The notes under the pieces were generated by a model that saw only the letters and a program-made list of their open reading frames with translations, was not told where the DNA came from and did not search any database. The translations under genes and the position numbers were made by a program. Shown here one piece after another: positions 1-6,852 of a stretch of 15,837 nucleotides of DNA. This stretch comes from Verrucomicrobiota bacterium (GTDB lineage Bacteria; Verrucomicrobiota; Verrucomicrobiia; Opitutales; Intestinicryptomonadaceae), in NCBI GenBank assembly GCA_023450935.1, contig JAEXGH010000015.1, positions 1 through 15,837 of the forward strand, written 5' to 3'. Positions within the stretch are counted from its first letter, which is position 1; each line of letters opens with the position of its first letter.

Positions 1-125
1 ATAGCGCGTCAAATTGAGCTTCAGGCGAGGCTTCAAAAAAAATTTGCGGTGGCGGCTGTAGTAGACCTACTGCCCCACTGCAAATTTTTTTTGAAACGTA
101 GCATCAAGCCAATTTCACGCGCTAT
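1..125. terminator. Large imperfect palindrome containing a bidirectional terminator after trmL
   Basis: The first 57 or so bases and bases 68-125 are imperfect inverted copies: aligned by eye about 50 of 57 positions match with one or two gaps. The outermost 9 bases (atagcgcgt) are identical, and there is a perfect 16-base block TTCAAAAAAAATTTGC opposite GCAAATTTTTTTTGAA. The inner part (about 47-83) is a GC-rich stem flanked by an A-tract and a T-tract, the standard design of a Rho-independent terminator that works on both strands. The right arm includes the last codons and the TGA stop of trmL (115-117). A convergent plus-strand gene probably ends just left of the window, but this cannot be seen. 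Confidence 0.75.
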
Positions 126-591
126 AGATTTGGCGCATAGCCTCATACGCCCCTATCCCCGCCGACGTAGAAAGGTTCAACGACCTCAGTCCCTCCCGAA
201 AATGCGGAATCTTCACCCTGTGTTCGGCAATGTCGTTGTGGACATACTCGGGCACGCCGCAGTCTTCCGCTCCGAACATAAGCCCGTCGCCGAATTTGTA
301 TTGGGCGTCCCAAAAGCAGCGCGAAGACTTCGTGGTAAAAAGCCAGATTCTGTCGAGCGGCGGGGCTTTGTCGGACTGTTTGAACGCCTCCCAATCTTTG
401 TGGTGGACAACGTCGAGGCTATACCAGTAGTCCATTCCCGCGCGCTTCAGGCGGGAATCGGTTATGATGAACCCGAGCGGATGAATTAGGTGAAGCCGCG
501 CCCCGACTATCGCGCACATTCTGCCGATATTGCCCGTATTTTGGGGCATTTTCGGGTTGTGCAGAATTATGTGGAGAGGGGGATTGTCCAT
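115..591 (-). CDS. trmL: tRNA (cytidine(34)-2'-O)-methyltransferase TrmL
   Basis: This 158-residue protein is a SPOUT-class RNA methyltransferase. TrmL (YibK) uses S-adenosylmethionine to methylate the 2'-O of the wobble nucleotide of certain leucine tRNAs in the cytoplasm. Visible family motifs are PQNTGNIGR near residues 16-24, the FGAEDCGVPE block in the middle (about residues 106-115) and RSLNLSTSAGIGAYEA near the C-terminus, which forms the trefoil-knot cofactor site. The length agrees with the family (about 155-160 residues). The start is ATG at 591. No Shine-Dalgarno sequence is visible, but the smpB stop is only 5 bases upstream, so translation may be coupled. It is the last gene of rpoZ-smpB-trmL and ends inside a strong hairpin. 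A related SpoU-type tRNA methyltransferase is possible, but size and motifs favour TrmL. Confidence 0.93.
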   Translation of the reverse strand: MDNPPLHIILHNPKMPQNTGNIGRMCAIVGARLHLIHPLGFIITDSRLKRAGMDYWYSLDVVHHKDWEAFKQSDKAPPLDRIWLFTTKSSRCFWDAQYKFGDGLMFGAEDCGVPEYVHNDIAEHRVKIPHFREGLRSLNLSTSAGIGAYEAMRQIYSA

Positions 592-596
592 AAAAA

Positions 597-1070
597 CTAC
601 CGTCTGTATGCCGACATCGCCCTGCGGGCTTCGCGCATGGCCTCGTTTTTCTTGACGTCCTGACGTTTGTCGTAGAGCTTTTTGCCCGTGCAGACGGCAA
701 TCAGGACTTTCACGAAGCCGTTTTTGAAATACATTTTCAGCGGAATTATGGACGTTCCGCCGGACTCCGTAGCGGATTTCAGCTTGAGGATTTCCCTTTT
801 GTGCAGGAGCAGGCGGCGCACGCGTGCGGGGTTGTGGTTGTTGATGTTGCCGAAGTCGTATTCGGAGATGTGCGCCTGATACATATTCGCTTCGAGATTG
901 TCAACGCGCACGAAGGCATCGTTGATTTGCGCTTTGCCCGCGCGGAAGCTTTTGACCTCCGTCCCCGTCAGGACAATGCCCGCCTCGAAAGTTTCGCCCA
1001 CAAAATAGTCGTGCGAAGCCTTTCGGTTTCTCACTTCGGTAATGCGTCCGACTGTGGTTTTGCCCGCCAT
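597..1070 (-). CDS. smpB: SsrA-binding protein SmpB
   Basis: SmpB binds the tRNA-like part of tmRNA and brings it to stalled ribosomes during trans-translation. The protein shows the family blocks in order: HDYFVGETFEAGIVLTGTEV (equivalent to YFIEEEFEAGLALQGWEV of E. coli), KSFRAGKAQINDAFV, RRLLLHKREI and GKKLYDKRQDVKK, then a basic C-terminal tail (ARRAMSAYRR) that normally enters the mRNA channel. I place the start at ATG 1070 (157 residues, MAGKTTVGRITEV), which fits the family length. ATG at 1091 and TTG at 1097 are in-frame alternatives adding 7 or 9 residues; none has a convincing ribosome binding site. It lies between rpoZ (about 41-62 bases upstream depending on the start) and trmL (5 bases downstream). 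Confidence 0.95.
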   Translation of the reverse strand: MAGKTTVGRITEVRNRKASHDYFVGETFEAGIVLTGTEVKSFRAGKAQINDAFVRVDNLEANMYQAHISEYDFGNINNHNPARVRRLLLHKREILKLKSATESGGTSIIPLKMYFKNGFVKVLIAVCTGKKLYDKRQDVKKNEAMREARRAMSAYRR

Positions 1071-1132
1071 AAAAAAGCCGCAAATTTGCATCGACAAACC
1101 GCGGCATGAAAAAGAAACGTTGTCGAAAAAAT

Positions 1133-1348
1133 TTATTCCCCGTTCTCGGGCTTGTTGTAAAGCTCGTAGCCGATGTTTCCGCGGATAACCTCCAGAAGCG
1201 CAATGTCTTCAAGCTCGAGCTTTTCAAGCGACGCCACCGTTGGATTGCACCCCGACTTCAGCTGCTTTACGCGCTTGGAAACAACATTGATGAGAATGTT
1301 GGGATCCGTAATTTTCTTTTGTGCCTCTTTCAAATAATCGTCTCTCAA
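1133..1348 (-). CDS. rpoZ: DNA-directed RNA polymerase omega subunit
   Basis: This small protein (71 residues) matches the omega subunit, which wraps the C-terminal end of beta-prime and helps RNA polymerase assembly. Visible features are the N-terminal helix ITDPNILINVVSKRVKQL, corresponding to the conserved NRFELVLLAAKRARQL-type segment, and DIALLEVIRGNI, corresponding to the VIALREIAEGLI-type helix. The ILINVVSKRVKQL wording is, from memory, typical of Verrucomicrobiota/Opitutae omegas. The start codon is TTG at 1348: a strong Shine-Dalgarno sequence AAGGAGG (1360-1354 on the minus strand) lies 5 bases before it, which decides the start. A candidate promoter is at 1380-1407. It heads the rpoZ-smpB-trmL cluster. 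Confidence 0.88.
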   Translation of the reverse strand: MRDDYLKEAQKKITDPNILINVVSKRVKQLKSGCNPTVASLEKLELEDIALLEVIRGNIGYELYNKPENGE

Positions 1349-1353
1349 GGTAT

Positions 1354-1360
1354 CCTCCTT
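1354..1360 (-). promoter_or_regulatory. Strong ribosome binding site of rpoZ
   Basis: AAGGAGG on the minus strand, followed by ATACC and then TTG. The spacing of 5 bases and the full anti-Shine-Dalgarno complement support a non-ATG start for rpoZ. Confidence 0.85.
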
Positions 1361-1379
1361 GTTTTAAATTTGACCGACC

Positions 1380-1407
1380 AATATACACATACGCCGTTTC
1401 AATGCAA
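1380..1407 (-). promoter_or_regulatory. Candidate sigma-70-type promoter for rpoZ-smpB-trmL
   Basis: On the minus strand TTGCAT (1407-1402) and TATATT (1385-1380) are separated by 16 bases. The -10 box fits 5 of 6 consensus positions and the -35 box 3 of 6. It lies in the 64-base gap after the ClC gene, about 30 bases before the rpoZ start. No terminator is seen between the ClC gene and rpoZ, so read-through from upstream is also possible. Confidence 0.4.
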
Positions 1408-1412
1408 CGTTT

Positions 1413-3185
1413 TTATTTTATTTTTTCGCGCGCAATAAGCTCGTTAAGCCCCATGAGAATGTCGCTGCGGTTGACCACGCCGCCGAACTTGGCGTCTTTG
1501 CCTACGATTGGAAGAAGGTCGAACGATTCGTTTTCGGAAAAGATTTTCACGGCATCGATAAGCTTCATGTCAGGAGAGACGGTGGGAACGTCGCAGCGCA
1601 TAATATCGTCGGCGATGACGTTGAAGGAAACGTCGGGAGAGTTGAGAAAGTTGAGAATGTCGGTTCTGAAAATCGCGCCTATGTATTTGTTGGAGCGCGA
1701 CACCACGAACACCGCCTCTTCGGGCGAGAGCAGGAAACGTTTTGCCACGTCGTAGAAGAAGGCGTTTGCTGCGACGGGCTCGGAGGTTTTACGGAAGATG
1801 TCGCGTATTGTTATTGCGCCCATAGGCTTGCTGAAGGTGGACAGCATTGTCCCAGACGCCTCGTCGTTATACATGGATTTTGTGTCGAGAATTTTCGAGA
1901 CGGCGTAGGAGACAAGCACCCCTATTATCAGCGGAAAAATCATTCTTCCGGTCATCGTAAATTCGACAACCAAAAACAGCGACGTAATGGGAGCAGCGGC
2001 AGCCGTGGTAAAAAACGACGCCATTCCCAACAGCGCAAAGCCTATCATTTCCTGCGGCGTAAGCTGCACGCCGCACAAAACAAGAATCTGCGCGAAAACG
2101 AACCCCGAAAGGCACCCCATTGTAAGACTCGGCGTAAGCACGCCGCCGACCGCCCCCAGCGCAAAAAACGTCACGACCGCAAAGAATTTCAGCCCCATAA
2201 ACGCGCAAACCTGCTGGAAGTCGAAATTCATTGAAACGACGCCCTTAATCATATGCGCGCCGTTTCCGGCAACCTCGGGGAAGAAAATCGTAAGCGTTCC
2301 CACAATACAACCGGCAAGGGCGAGACGGACGGGCAGCCAATACTGATTGCCGTTTAAAAGCTTGCGCGATTTCGACAAAACCGCAAGCCACAACTTCGCC
2401 AAAAGCGAGCCGAACACGCCCATAATAACCGCGTATACGGCGACATCGAAGCCCGTTTTCAAATAGGCGTCGGCGACTTCGTAAAGCGGAGAGGGGTCTG
2501 CTATGATAGTTATTGTAAGATAGCTTGCGCAGCTTGCCGCCAGAAGCGGGGCGAGCAAATCTATCGAAAGCGCGCCGATTACGATTTCGCACACGAACAG
2601 CCCGCCGGCAAGCGGCGTATGAAAAACCGCCGACATCGCCCCCGCAGCCGAGCAGGCAATCAACAGGCGCAGACGCGTTTTCGATATTCTCGTTTTTCTG
2701 CCTATGAGCGAGGCGAACACGGTTACCGTCTGCACGAGCGGGCCTTCGCGCCCTATCGACGCGCCGCAGCCGATTGTAATTATTGCCGCCAAACTTCTGA
2801 GCAGGTTGGGGATTACGGGAATGTATCCGTTGCCGATTGCCACCGCCTCCATATACGGCGTTGCGCGCTTCTTTACTTTTTTCGAGGCAAACAGCAACAC
2901 ACAGCCCGCAAGGATTCCGCCCAGACACAGCGAGAAGATTCTGCGCCACGGGACGGTTTCAATAAACGTCTGCACTACGCGCGCGCGATCTACGCCCGTG
3001 AACGTCTCCAAAATAAAGTGGGTCGATTTTTGGAACACCACCGCCACGAACGCGGCCAAAATACCCGCGGCAACCGCGCAAACATAGGTAGTCCAGCGGC
3101 CTCCGAGATTCAAGCGCGAGCGAAGCTCTACAATCTTCTTGAAAAGTTTTTCGTAAAAGGAATTCTGCCCCGTTTGCGGAATCAT
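1413..3185 (-). CDS. ClC-family chloride channel/antiporter with C-terminal CBS pair
   Basis: This 590-residue integral membrane protein belongs to the ClC family of anion channels and H+/Cl- exchangers. Residues about 30-435 hold many hydrophobic helices. GREGP (145-149) carries the gating glutamate E147, E200 in FVCEIVIG matches the internal proton glutamate of exchangers, and GGVLTP (347-352) matches the third anion motif. Residues about 456-585 contain two CBS domains, which usually bind adenine nucleotides. Two anion-site residues depart from the E. coli model: the GSGIP position reads KKRATP (105-110), and the position of Tyr445 appears to be Gly413. Its ATG overlaps the stop of the upstream EIIA-like gene (ATGA), so the two are probably translationally coupled. 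The ClC assignment is firm; ion and transport mode are not known. Confidence 0.92.
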   Translation of the reverse strand: MIPQTGQNSFYEKLFKKIVELRSRLNLGGRWTTYVCAVAAGILAAFVAVVFQKSTHFILETFTGVDRARVVQTFIETVPWRRIFSLCLGGILAGCVLLFASKKVKKRATPYMEAVAIGNGYIPVIPNLLRSLAAIITIGCGASIGREGPLVQTVTVFASLIGRKTRISKTRLRLLIACSAAGAMSAVFHTPLAGGLFVCEIVIGALSIDLLAPLLAASCASYLTITIIADPSPLYEVADAYLKTGFDVAVYAVIMGVFGSLLAKLWLAVLSKSRKLLNGNQYWLPVRLALAGCIVGTLTIFFPEVAGNGAHMIKGVVSMNFDFQQVCAFMGLKFFAVVTFFALGAVGGVLTPSLTMGCLSGFVFAQILVLCGVQLTPQEMIGFALLGMASFFTTAAAAPITSLFLVVEFTMTGRMIFPLIIGVLVSYAVSKILDTKSMYNDEASGTMLSTFSKPMGAITIRDIFRKTSEPVAANAFFYDVAKRFLLSPEEAVFVVSRSNKYIGAIFRTDILNFLNSPDVSFNVIADDIMRCDVPTVSPDMKLIDAVKIFSENESFDLLPIVGKDAKFGGVVNRSDILMGLNELIAREKIK

Positions 3186-3613
3186 TTGCCGGCAATTTCC
3201 CTGCTTAATTCGGCTTCAATTCTGTCTATGCCGAGCGTTTCGATTTTGCCGGGGATACTCCTGCGCCATCTTATGATTTTCTGGAGAATGAACAAATACT
3301 CCGACACTTTCGACCTGTCCACGCCCACAAGAACAACCAGATGCGCCCTGTTTTCGGACGTAGGCCAATCCACGCCCGCGCGGCTGAGCGCCGCAACGAC
3401 GCGCGTTTGCCCCAGGCCCACTACCCTTCCGTGCGGAACGGCGAGCGATTCACCCAGATATGTCGAGGCGGTATCCTCGCGCGTGTAGACGGCCTCGGCG
3501 AGTTCTTCGAGCGTTTCGGAGTCGAGCGAATTTTCGAGAACGGAAAAAATCCTCTGCAAACACTCCGTTTGAAGTTTTTCGTCTCCCAATTCGATTACAC
3601 TCACAGCCGCCAT
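3182..3613 (-). CDS. PTS EIIA-like (fructose/nitrogen type) regulatory protein
   Basis: The 143-residue protein looks like a stand-alone EIIA domain of the fructose/mannitol or PtsN type. The segment REDTASTYLGESLAVPHGRV (45-64) is the family signature around the phosphorylated histidine, here H61; family members carry RE..ST.iG.gvAiPHgr. Such domains receive phosphate from HPr or NPr; stand-alone copies often regulate potassium transport or nitrogen metabolism rather than carry sugar. No EIIB or EIIC gene is visible nearby. The gene overlaps the ClC gene by 4 bases, suggesting that it modulates that transporter or shares its regulation. Start is ATG 3613 with no Shine-Dalgarno; a -10-like box ends 7 bases before it, so the message may be leaderless. 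Confidence 0.8.
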   Translation of the reverse strand: MAAVSVIELGDEKLQTECLQRIFSVLENSLDSETLEELAEAVYTREDTASTYLGESLAVPHGRVVGLGQTRVVAALSRAGVDWPTSENRAHLVVLVGVDRSKVSEYLFILQKIIRWRRSIPGKIETLGIDRIEAELSREIAGK

Positions 3614-3620
3614 GGATAAA

Positions 3621-3650
3621 ATACTACTCTATCCGCGCATTTTTCGTCAA
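3621..3650 (-). promoter_or_regulatory. Candidate promoter of the EIIA-ClC operon, possibly giving a leaderless mRNA
   Basis: On the minus strand TTGACG (3650-3645, 5 of 6 consensus) and TAGTAT (3626-3621) are separated by 18 bases. The -10 box ends only 7 bases before the ATG at 3613, which would place the transcription start at or next to the start codon. That agrees with the lack of a ribosome binding site. The rest of the gap 3651-3803 shows no gene or clear element. Confidence 0.45.
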
Positions 3651-3803
3651 GACCTCTTTTGAAAATAGCGTCAAAAAAAACGGCACTTTGCGGCCAAGGG
3701 AACCCGACGACGCGGCGCACGGCGGGAAATCGGGCGGAGCACGAACGCAAAAAAAAGGGACGCCCGCTACCGAACGCCCCGCCGGAAAATTTTGCAAACA
3801 AGG

Positions 3804-5354
3804 CTACTGAATCTGAATGGCATTGTATCTTTTGCCGAGTTCGCGGTAGTCGAATTTTTTGTCCATATCGGATTCCACCTCCTTGAAATGTTTGTCTGCC
3901 GACAGTTTTAAACGGCGGTGGCGGGCGTGTCCCGAACCGTCTTCGCGCGTGTCGAAGAATTTTTCAACGGTCTTGTCGCCGCCGCTCCAGGCCGCCTGCG
4001 CGGCGTGGAAGAAAACGACGTCGATGCTCTTGAACGGCTCGTTCCAAGTCGTCTGCAAAAAGCCGAAGAGGTTGTGCTCCTTCACGCAGCGCGCGAACGC
4101 GTATACGCCGGCTTTCTTCCGCCACGGGGCAGCGAGAACGTCGAAGCCTTTGGACTTGAAAAACACGCTTGTGGGGAATTCCGTTTGCGGGGAATACTGC
4201 CAGTCGGCAATGGCGATGTCCTTCGAGATTTTGTCGAGCGAAGCCTCCGCTGCGGCGTTGCCGTGGACAATCTGCTTTTTCCACGCGGGATTTTCGGCAT
4301 TCAAAAGCGTGTCGTGCCAGATAATTCCGCGCGCGCCGCGCGCCTTGACGAAATCGGAAAATTCGTTGATTACCGCGGCGAAGTGTTCGGCGTGATTCTT
4401 CTTTCGGCAGGCATAGCATGTGTTGCGGTCGTAGGCTTCGTCGCAGCCGAGGTGGAAGAAGGGCGGATTGCCGAAAAGCTCCATCGTCTCGGCGATTACG
4501 TCCTTTAAATACGGCATTGTTTTGGGGTTCGAATAGCAGTATGTCCAGCCGAGCGGCTCAAACATATTCGCGAATTCGGGCGAGCGGTTTTCGAAAACGT
4601 GCTTTGCCGAAAACTCCGGCGACTGCGACGCGTGCCCCCAAACCTGCACTTGGGGAACGGGCGTAATTACGTATTTTTTGCAAAAGTCAATCCAGCGTTT
4701 GAAGTCTTTTTTGGCAACGCGTTTGTCGAACGAAAATTCGGGGTGCTTGTCGAGCGGCATTGAGCCCCAGCCTTCGATGACCACGTAGTTGAATTTGTAA
4801 TACCACGCAAGGCGCAGGTATTTTTCGAACCTGTCGGGCGTGAGTTCGGGAAACAGACACAGATGAATCATTCTGTTTTTCAGGGCGGGCGTGTCGGCTA
4901 TTTTGCAGTGCGCCAGAACGCGCTTGGAAGCGTCGGCGCGGTCGAGTTCCGACATTTGCCGCAATGTTTTCAGCGAATGCACAAGTCCGGCGAATCCGTT
5001 CGCGCCTATGCGGACTCCGTTTTCGTCGATGTCTATGGAGTAGCCTTCGTCGGGAATTTCGGCGCAGGAAGCGGAAACTGCGAACTTCAGTTCGGGAGAG
5101 AATTTGAACAACATCTTCGCTTCGTCGCGCAATATCTGCCGCTCGTTTTCGGGGAGCGGCTTTGCGGCATTTAAAAGAATTGCGGAGTCTTCGGAAAACG
5201 AAACGTAGGCGTCGAACAATTCCACCGATTTCGGCAGGGGACACATTCGCTCCTTGACGAACGTCGCGGAGTATTCGTCCATTTTTTCGGCCGCAGCAGC
5301 AGCGCAGAGCGCGCACGCGGCAATCCCAATCGCAGTAGACAAAAGTTTTTTCAC
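3804..5354 (-). CDS. Secreted family 20 glycoside hydrolase (beta-N-acetylhexosaminidase-like)
   Basis: This 516-residue exported protein starts with a signal peptide (residues 1-22, KKLL then an alanine-rich core ending AAAAAE). Residues about 35-150 fit the N-terminal GH20b-type domain. The GH20 barrel follows, with HLGCDEAYD (301-309) matching the HxGxDE signature; D305-E306 would be the aspartate/glutamate pair of substrate-assisted catalysis, and TTWNEP (435-440) lies in the later barrel strands. GH20 enzymes release terminal GlcNAc or GalNAc residues. The start is GTG 5354; an upstream ATG is out of frame and followed at once by a stop. No ribosome binding site is seen. A TTGACA box lies at 5391-5386, but -10 candidates are poorly spaced (GATAGC after 15 bases, TAATAT after 25). 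The extra cysteine region (NTCYACRKK) after the catalytic pair resembles GH20 relatives whose exact substrate is unknown. Confidence 0.88.
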   Translation of the reverse strand: MKKLLSTAIGIAACALCAAAAAEKMDEYSATFVKERMCPLPKSVELFDAYVSFSEDSAILLNAAKPLPENERQILRDEAKMLFKFSPELKFAVSASCAEIPDEGYSIDIDENGVRIGANGFAGLVHSLKTLRQMSELDRADASKRVLAHCKIADTPALKNRMIHLCLFPELTPDRFEKYLRLAWYYKFNYVVIEGWGSMPLDKHPEFSFDKRVAKKDFKRWIDFCKKYVITPVPQVQVWGHASQSPEFSAKHVFENRSPEFANMFEPLGWTYCYSNPKTMPYLKDVIAETMELFGNPPFFHLGCDEAYDRNTCYACRKKNHAEHFAAVINEFSDFVKARGARGIIWHDTLLNAENPAWKKQIVHGNAAAEASLDKISKDIAIADWQYSPQTEFPTSVFFKSKGFDVLAAPWRKKAGVYAFARCVKEHNLFGFLQTTWNEPFKSIDVVFFHAAQAAWSGGDKTVEKFFDTREDGSGHARHRRLKLSADKHFKEVESDMDKKFDYRELGKRYNAIQIQ

Positions 5355-5410
5355 ATATTAGGACGCTATCGGCGCGCCCGAAACGTGTCAAGAAAATTGT
5401 GCGCCGCCGG

Positions 5411-5596
5411 CTACCCGAAATACAGAAGTCCGCCCAACCCCGCAAACATCAGCACGACAGAGACTGCGGAAAAGCGCACGGGGCGTCCGCAGTATTTTTC
5501 GTAGGCGAAAATAAACAGCGGCGAAAGTAGCGAAAGCGCGCTGAGGTAGGCGGGAGAGGGAATCAGCCACGAGCTGAAATTGCCGAACAGGCGCGG
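5411..5596 (-). pseudogene. C-terminal remnant of an integral membrane protein (DMT/EamA-transporter-like)
   Basis: Directly after the Sel1 gene stop, in the same frame, an open stretch of about 60 codons encodes a segment containing SSWLIPSPAYLSALSLLSP, then a short charged loop (AYEKYCGRPVRF), then VVLMFAGLGGLLYFG and a TAG stop (5413-5411). Two hydrophobic helices joined by a basic loop at the very C-terminus are what drug/metabolite-transporter-type proteins show. Codon choice looks like that of genuine genes around it. There is no plausible start codon with a ribosome binding site and the rest of the protein is absent, so I read it as a truncated relic. Assignment to DMT/EamA is tentative. 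The remaining gap 5355-5410 holds the GH20 upstream region. Confidence 0.45.
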
Positions 5597-5599
5597 GCG

Positions 5600-6775
5600 T
5601 TATTGTATTTCAGAAAGCAAATCGAGCGACTCGGGCGCGAGCGATTCCGCCGCATTGAATTTCACTATTTTTCGAGTTTTACAGTTAATTGCAATCAAAA
5701 CACTGCTTTGATATGATAGCGGAATGAAGTCAAGCGTATGTCTATAATCACTGCTTTTCAATTCTACTGAATAAAGAATATCGAATGCCATTTTGAGATA
5801 TTTATTCTCTTCGGCTTTTATCTTTTCGACTTCAGCTACAATGGCGTCGGCTTCGGCGCACAAAGCATCTCCGCGCCTGTTTGCGGCGTAGTTGTCGGTC
5901 GACGCACCAAGCCCGTAGCCGCCGCGGGAGGCAAATCCGTTGTGGGAGGATTTCGCCATTTGCAACGCGCGCCCTTCGCTTCTTTTTCTGTCGGCTTCGG
6001 CGAGCATTCGCGGAACATGCCTGCTCTTTTCGAAAACTTCTACAAGTTTTGCTTTCAGGGAATCGAACTCTTCAATGCGTTTTGCCGCCTCTTTGTTGCC
6101 CAGACGCGCCGCCGACTTAAGCCAATAAACGCTTTTGCGTTTGTCGCGCCCAACGCCGAAACCGCGCTCATACATTGTCGCCAGTTTGTATTGGGCTTCG
6201 ACCTCGTTGTTGTTTGCGGCTCTTTCGCACCACATAAAAGCCGCTTCGGGATTGGCGGCAGTGCCGATTCCCTCTTCGTAAAAGCACGACACTTTCATTT
6301 GCGCCCTGACATCGCCGTTTTCGGCAGCACACAAAAACCACTTTAAAGCCTCTTTGGTATCCGCAACTTTTTCCGTAGAATATATCTCTCCCAGCGTCCA
6401 CATTGCCTGCACATACCCGCCGTTTGAGGATTCTATTAGCCAGGCAAGTGCTTTTTTCTTGTTCACCGCCAAAACAGCTCCGTCAAAGCCACTCACACAA
6501 AACATTCCGAGCACATATTTTGAATAGGCGTCGCCCTTGGAAGCTTCAAGCTTGTATGTTGCAAACGTGTTGAAAAGTTCATTGATAGCCCTTTTATATT
6601 TTACGCCGTTCGGATTTTTGGCGTTAAACTCGGCTTCACGTCTGGCTGAGTTAACCAATACGTCAATTTCTTCAAACGAAATGTGCGGAACATTAGTTGC
6701 GCCGAAGACTTCGACGCCGAAAAGCAGCACAAATGCAATCAAAATGTTTTTTGCAAAAAAATTTACTTTGTCCAT
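5600..6775 (-). CDS. Secreted Sel1-repeat (SLR) protein
   Basis: This 391-residue protein has an N-terminal signal peptide or membrane anchor (residues 5-25, FFAKNILIAFVLLFGVEVFG). Residues about 80-230 contain four Sel1-like repeats, recognisable as pairs of helices with the pattern A...LG.(M/I)Y..G....D...A..W...AA..G; clear ones are KALAWLIESSNGG, EALKWFLCAAENG, AAFMWCERAANNN and SVYWLKSAARLGN. SLR arrays make alpha/alpha solenoids that bind other proteins. A charged helical stretch follows (about 230-325), then a C-terminal region I do not recognise. The start is ATG 6775 with no clear ribosome binding site. It interrupts the row of glycoside hydrolase genes and abuts a membrane-protein remnant, which suggests insertion or rearrangement here. 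The partner is unknown; a role in enzyme-complex assembly or the envelope is only a guess. Confidence 0.85.
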   Translation of the reverse strand: MDKVNFFAKNILIAFVLLFGVEVFGATNVPHISFEEIDVLVNSARREAEFNAKNPNGVKYKRAINELFNTFATYKLEASKGDAYSKYVLGMFCVSGFDGAVLAVNKKKALAWLIESSNGGYVQAMWTLGEIYSTEKVADTKEALKWFLCAAENGDVRAQMKVSCFYEEGIGTAANPEAAFMWCERAANNNEVEAQYKLATMYERGFGVGRDKRKSVYWLKSAARLGNKEAAKRIEEFDSLKAKLVEVFEKSRHVPRMLAEADRKRSEGRALQMAKSSHNGFASRGGYGLGASTDNYAANRRGDALCAEADAIVAEVEKIKAEENKYLKMAFDILYSVELKSSDYRHTLDFIPLSYQSSVLIAINCKTRKIVKFNAAESLAPESLDLLSEIQ

Positions 6776-6852
6776 ACGAATTTATTCGCCGAACAAACAA
6801 ATTTCTTCCGCAGAATAAGCGTATTTTAGCGGCGAATGCGCGGCGGCAAAAG

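Noticed and set aside
49..489. Plus-strand open frame of 146 codons overlapping trmL.
   Set aside because: It starts in the terminator and runs antisense to a well-supported TrmL; no family motif was seen.
1080..1089. Perfect palindrome GCAAATTTGC at the smpB start as an operator.
   Set aside because: A 10-bp AT-rich palindrome is expected by chance, and it lies within the cluster or even within the coding region if the longer SmpB start is used.
3601..3801. Minus-strand frame of 66 codons between the GH20 and EIIA-like genes.
   Set aside because: Low-complexity, phenylalanine- and arginine-rich product, no ribosome binding site, and it overlaps the EIIA promoter and start.
5354..5391. TTGACA plus TAATAT as the GH20 promoter.
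   Set aside because: The spacing is 25 bases, too long for sigma-70; the alternative GATAGC at 15 bases is a weak box.
5388..5570. Minus-strand frame of 60 codons after the Sel1 gene.
   Set aside because: The overlapping frame at 5411-5596 gives a far more protein-like membrane segment, so this one is a shadow.
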